In this document: positions 63,827-64,000 of the stretch, in pieces
Layout of the letters: each line of letters starts with the position of its first letter
How positions within the stretch are numbered: position 1 is the stretch's first letter
NCBI RefSeq assembly: GCF_002434265.1
Contig: NZ_DJJS01000005.1
Span: forward strand, 1 to 64,000
Direction: 5' to 3'
Source of the DNA: Pseudomonas sp. UBA6562
GTDB taxonomy: Bacteria; Pseudomonadota; Gammaproteobacteria; Pseudomonadales; Pseudomonadaceae
Length of the DNA stretch: 64,000 bases
Position numbers and translations under genes: made by a program
The notes under the pieces: model-generated
What the model saw: only the letters and a program-made list of their open reading frames with translations
The model's database searches: none
What the model was told of the DNA's origin: nothing

Positions 63827-64000
63827 AGGACGTCGGTCTTGAGATAGGGCTGCAACACGGCCGGTACTTTGATTGAGTTGTCAGCCTGCTGGTACTGCTC
63901 AAGTAGCGGGATTATCGCGCGGGTGGTAATGCCCGTGCCATTGAGGGTGTGTACGTGAACATTTTTTCCATGCTCAGACTTGTAACGCACTTGCAATCTT
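63817..64000 (-). CDS. Seryl-tRNA synthetase, C-terminal fragment at the window edge
   Basis: Translation of the minus strand gives the last ~60 residues of a class II seryl-tRNA synthetase: VHTLNGTG followed by an Arg-containing block, then LEQYQQADNSIKVPAVLQPYL and a stop at 63817-63819. The motif 3 region (here TLNGTGITTR) is intact. Usual serS reads TLNGSGLAVGRT, so this copy differs (GITTRAII). The gene continues beyond base 64000, so length, start and whether the cell has another serS are unknown. It converges on the AKR gene. Confidence 0.85.
   Translation of the reverse strand, partial: RLQVRYKSEHGKNVHVHTLNGTGITTRAIIPLLEQYQQADNSIKVPAVLQPYLKTDVLQG

Overview
The window looks like the chromosome of a Pseudomonas of the P. 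putida group. Most of it is GC-rich with short intergenic gaps. The gene content is typical of that group: recCBD, mmsAB with a LysR regulator, an mcpS-like chemoreceptor, pcaHG, cioAB, the LuxR solo ppoR next to fpr, mscL and radA, cstA, and glyA next to morA. Pseudomonas-type REP hairpins occur at several places. Species identity is inferred from protein resemblance and gene order recalled from memory, not from a search.

Layout. 1-9385: a terminator, then the RecBCD nuclease/helicase operon in the order recC-recB-recD with 4-base stop/start overlaps. 9659-13598: valine catabolism (mmsA, mmsB), a divergent LysR regulator and a small cupin. 13698-19605: a six-gene minus-strand operon that looks like a phospholipid pathway: CDP-alcohol phosphatidyltransferase, hydrolase-methyltransferase fusion, PAP2-dual-specificity phosphatase fusion, small membrane protein, acyltransferase and CdsA-type cytidylyltransferase. 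19784-27581: TauE/SafE permease, ABM monooxygenase, MdaB-like reductase, LysR regulator, gamma-glutamyltranspeptidase, chemoreceptor with a likely FliA promoter, and a zinc metallopeptidase. 27787-29122: protocatechuate 3,4-dioxygenase. 29408-33739: trmA with a purine permease, a GNAT acetyltransferase and an MFS exporter. 34073-36689: cyanide-insensitive terminal oxidase with a small third subunit, preceded by a perfect Anr/FNR box. 36723-41649: rlmG, ppoR, fpr, mscL, radA. 42037-49844: NCS2 permease, PilZ protein, cstA with its small partner, a COG0523 GTPase, a hypothetical gene and glyA. 50074-53949: the GGDEF-EAL regulator MorA. 54161-54499: a small Cys-containing protein.

From about 54500 to the right edge the character changes. 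Base composition falls to near-balanced GC, codon use differs, and there is a roughly 900-base gene-poor gap. After it comes a tightly packed plus-strand operon of eight genes: NodU/CmcH-type carbamoyltransferase, SAM methyltransferase, ACC-deaminase/D-cysteine-desulfhydrase-type PLP enzyme, three-His cupin, divergent SHMT-like PLP enzyme, an unrecognised 460-residue protein, a PhyH-type Fe(II)/2-oxoglutarate oxygenase and an aldo/keto reductase. The 3' end of a seryl-tRNA synthetase gene points into this operon at the right edge. This has the make-up of a horizontally acquired cluster for a small amino-acid-derived natural product. The synthetase could be a resistance copy, a supplier of seryl-tRNA, or simply the resident serS. 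This is the most interesting part of the window.
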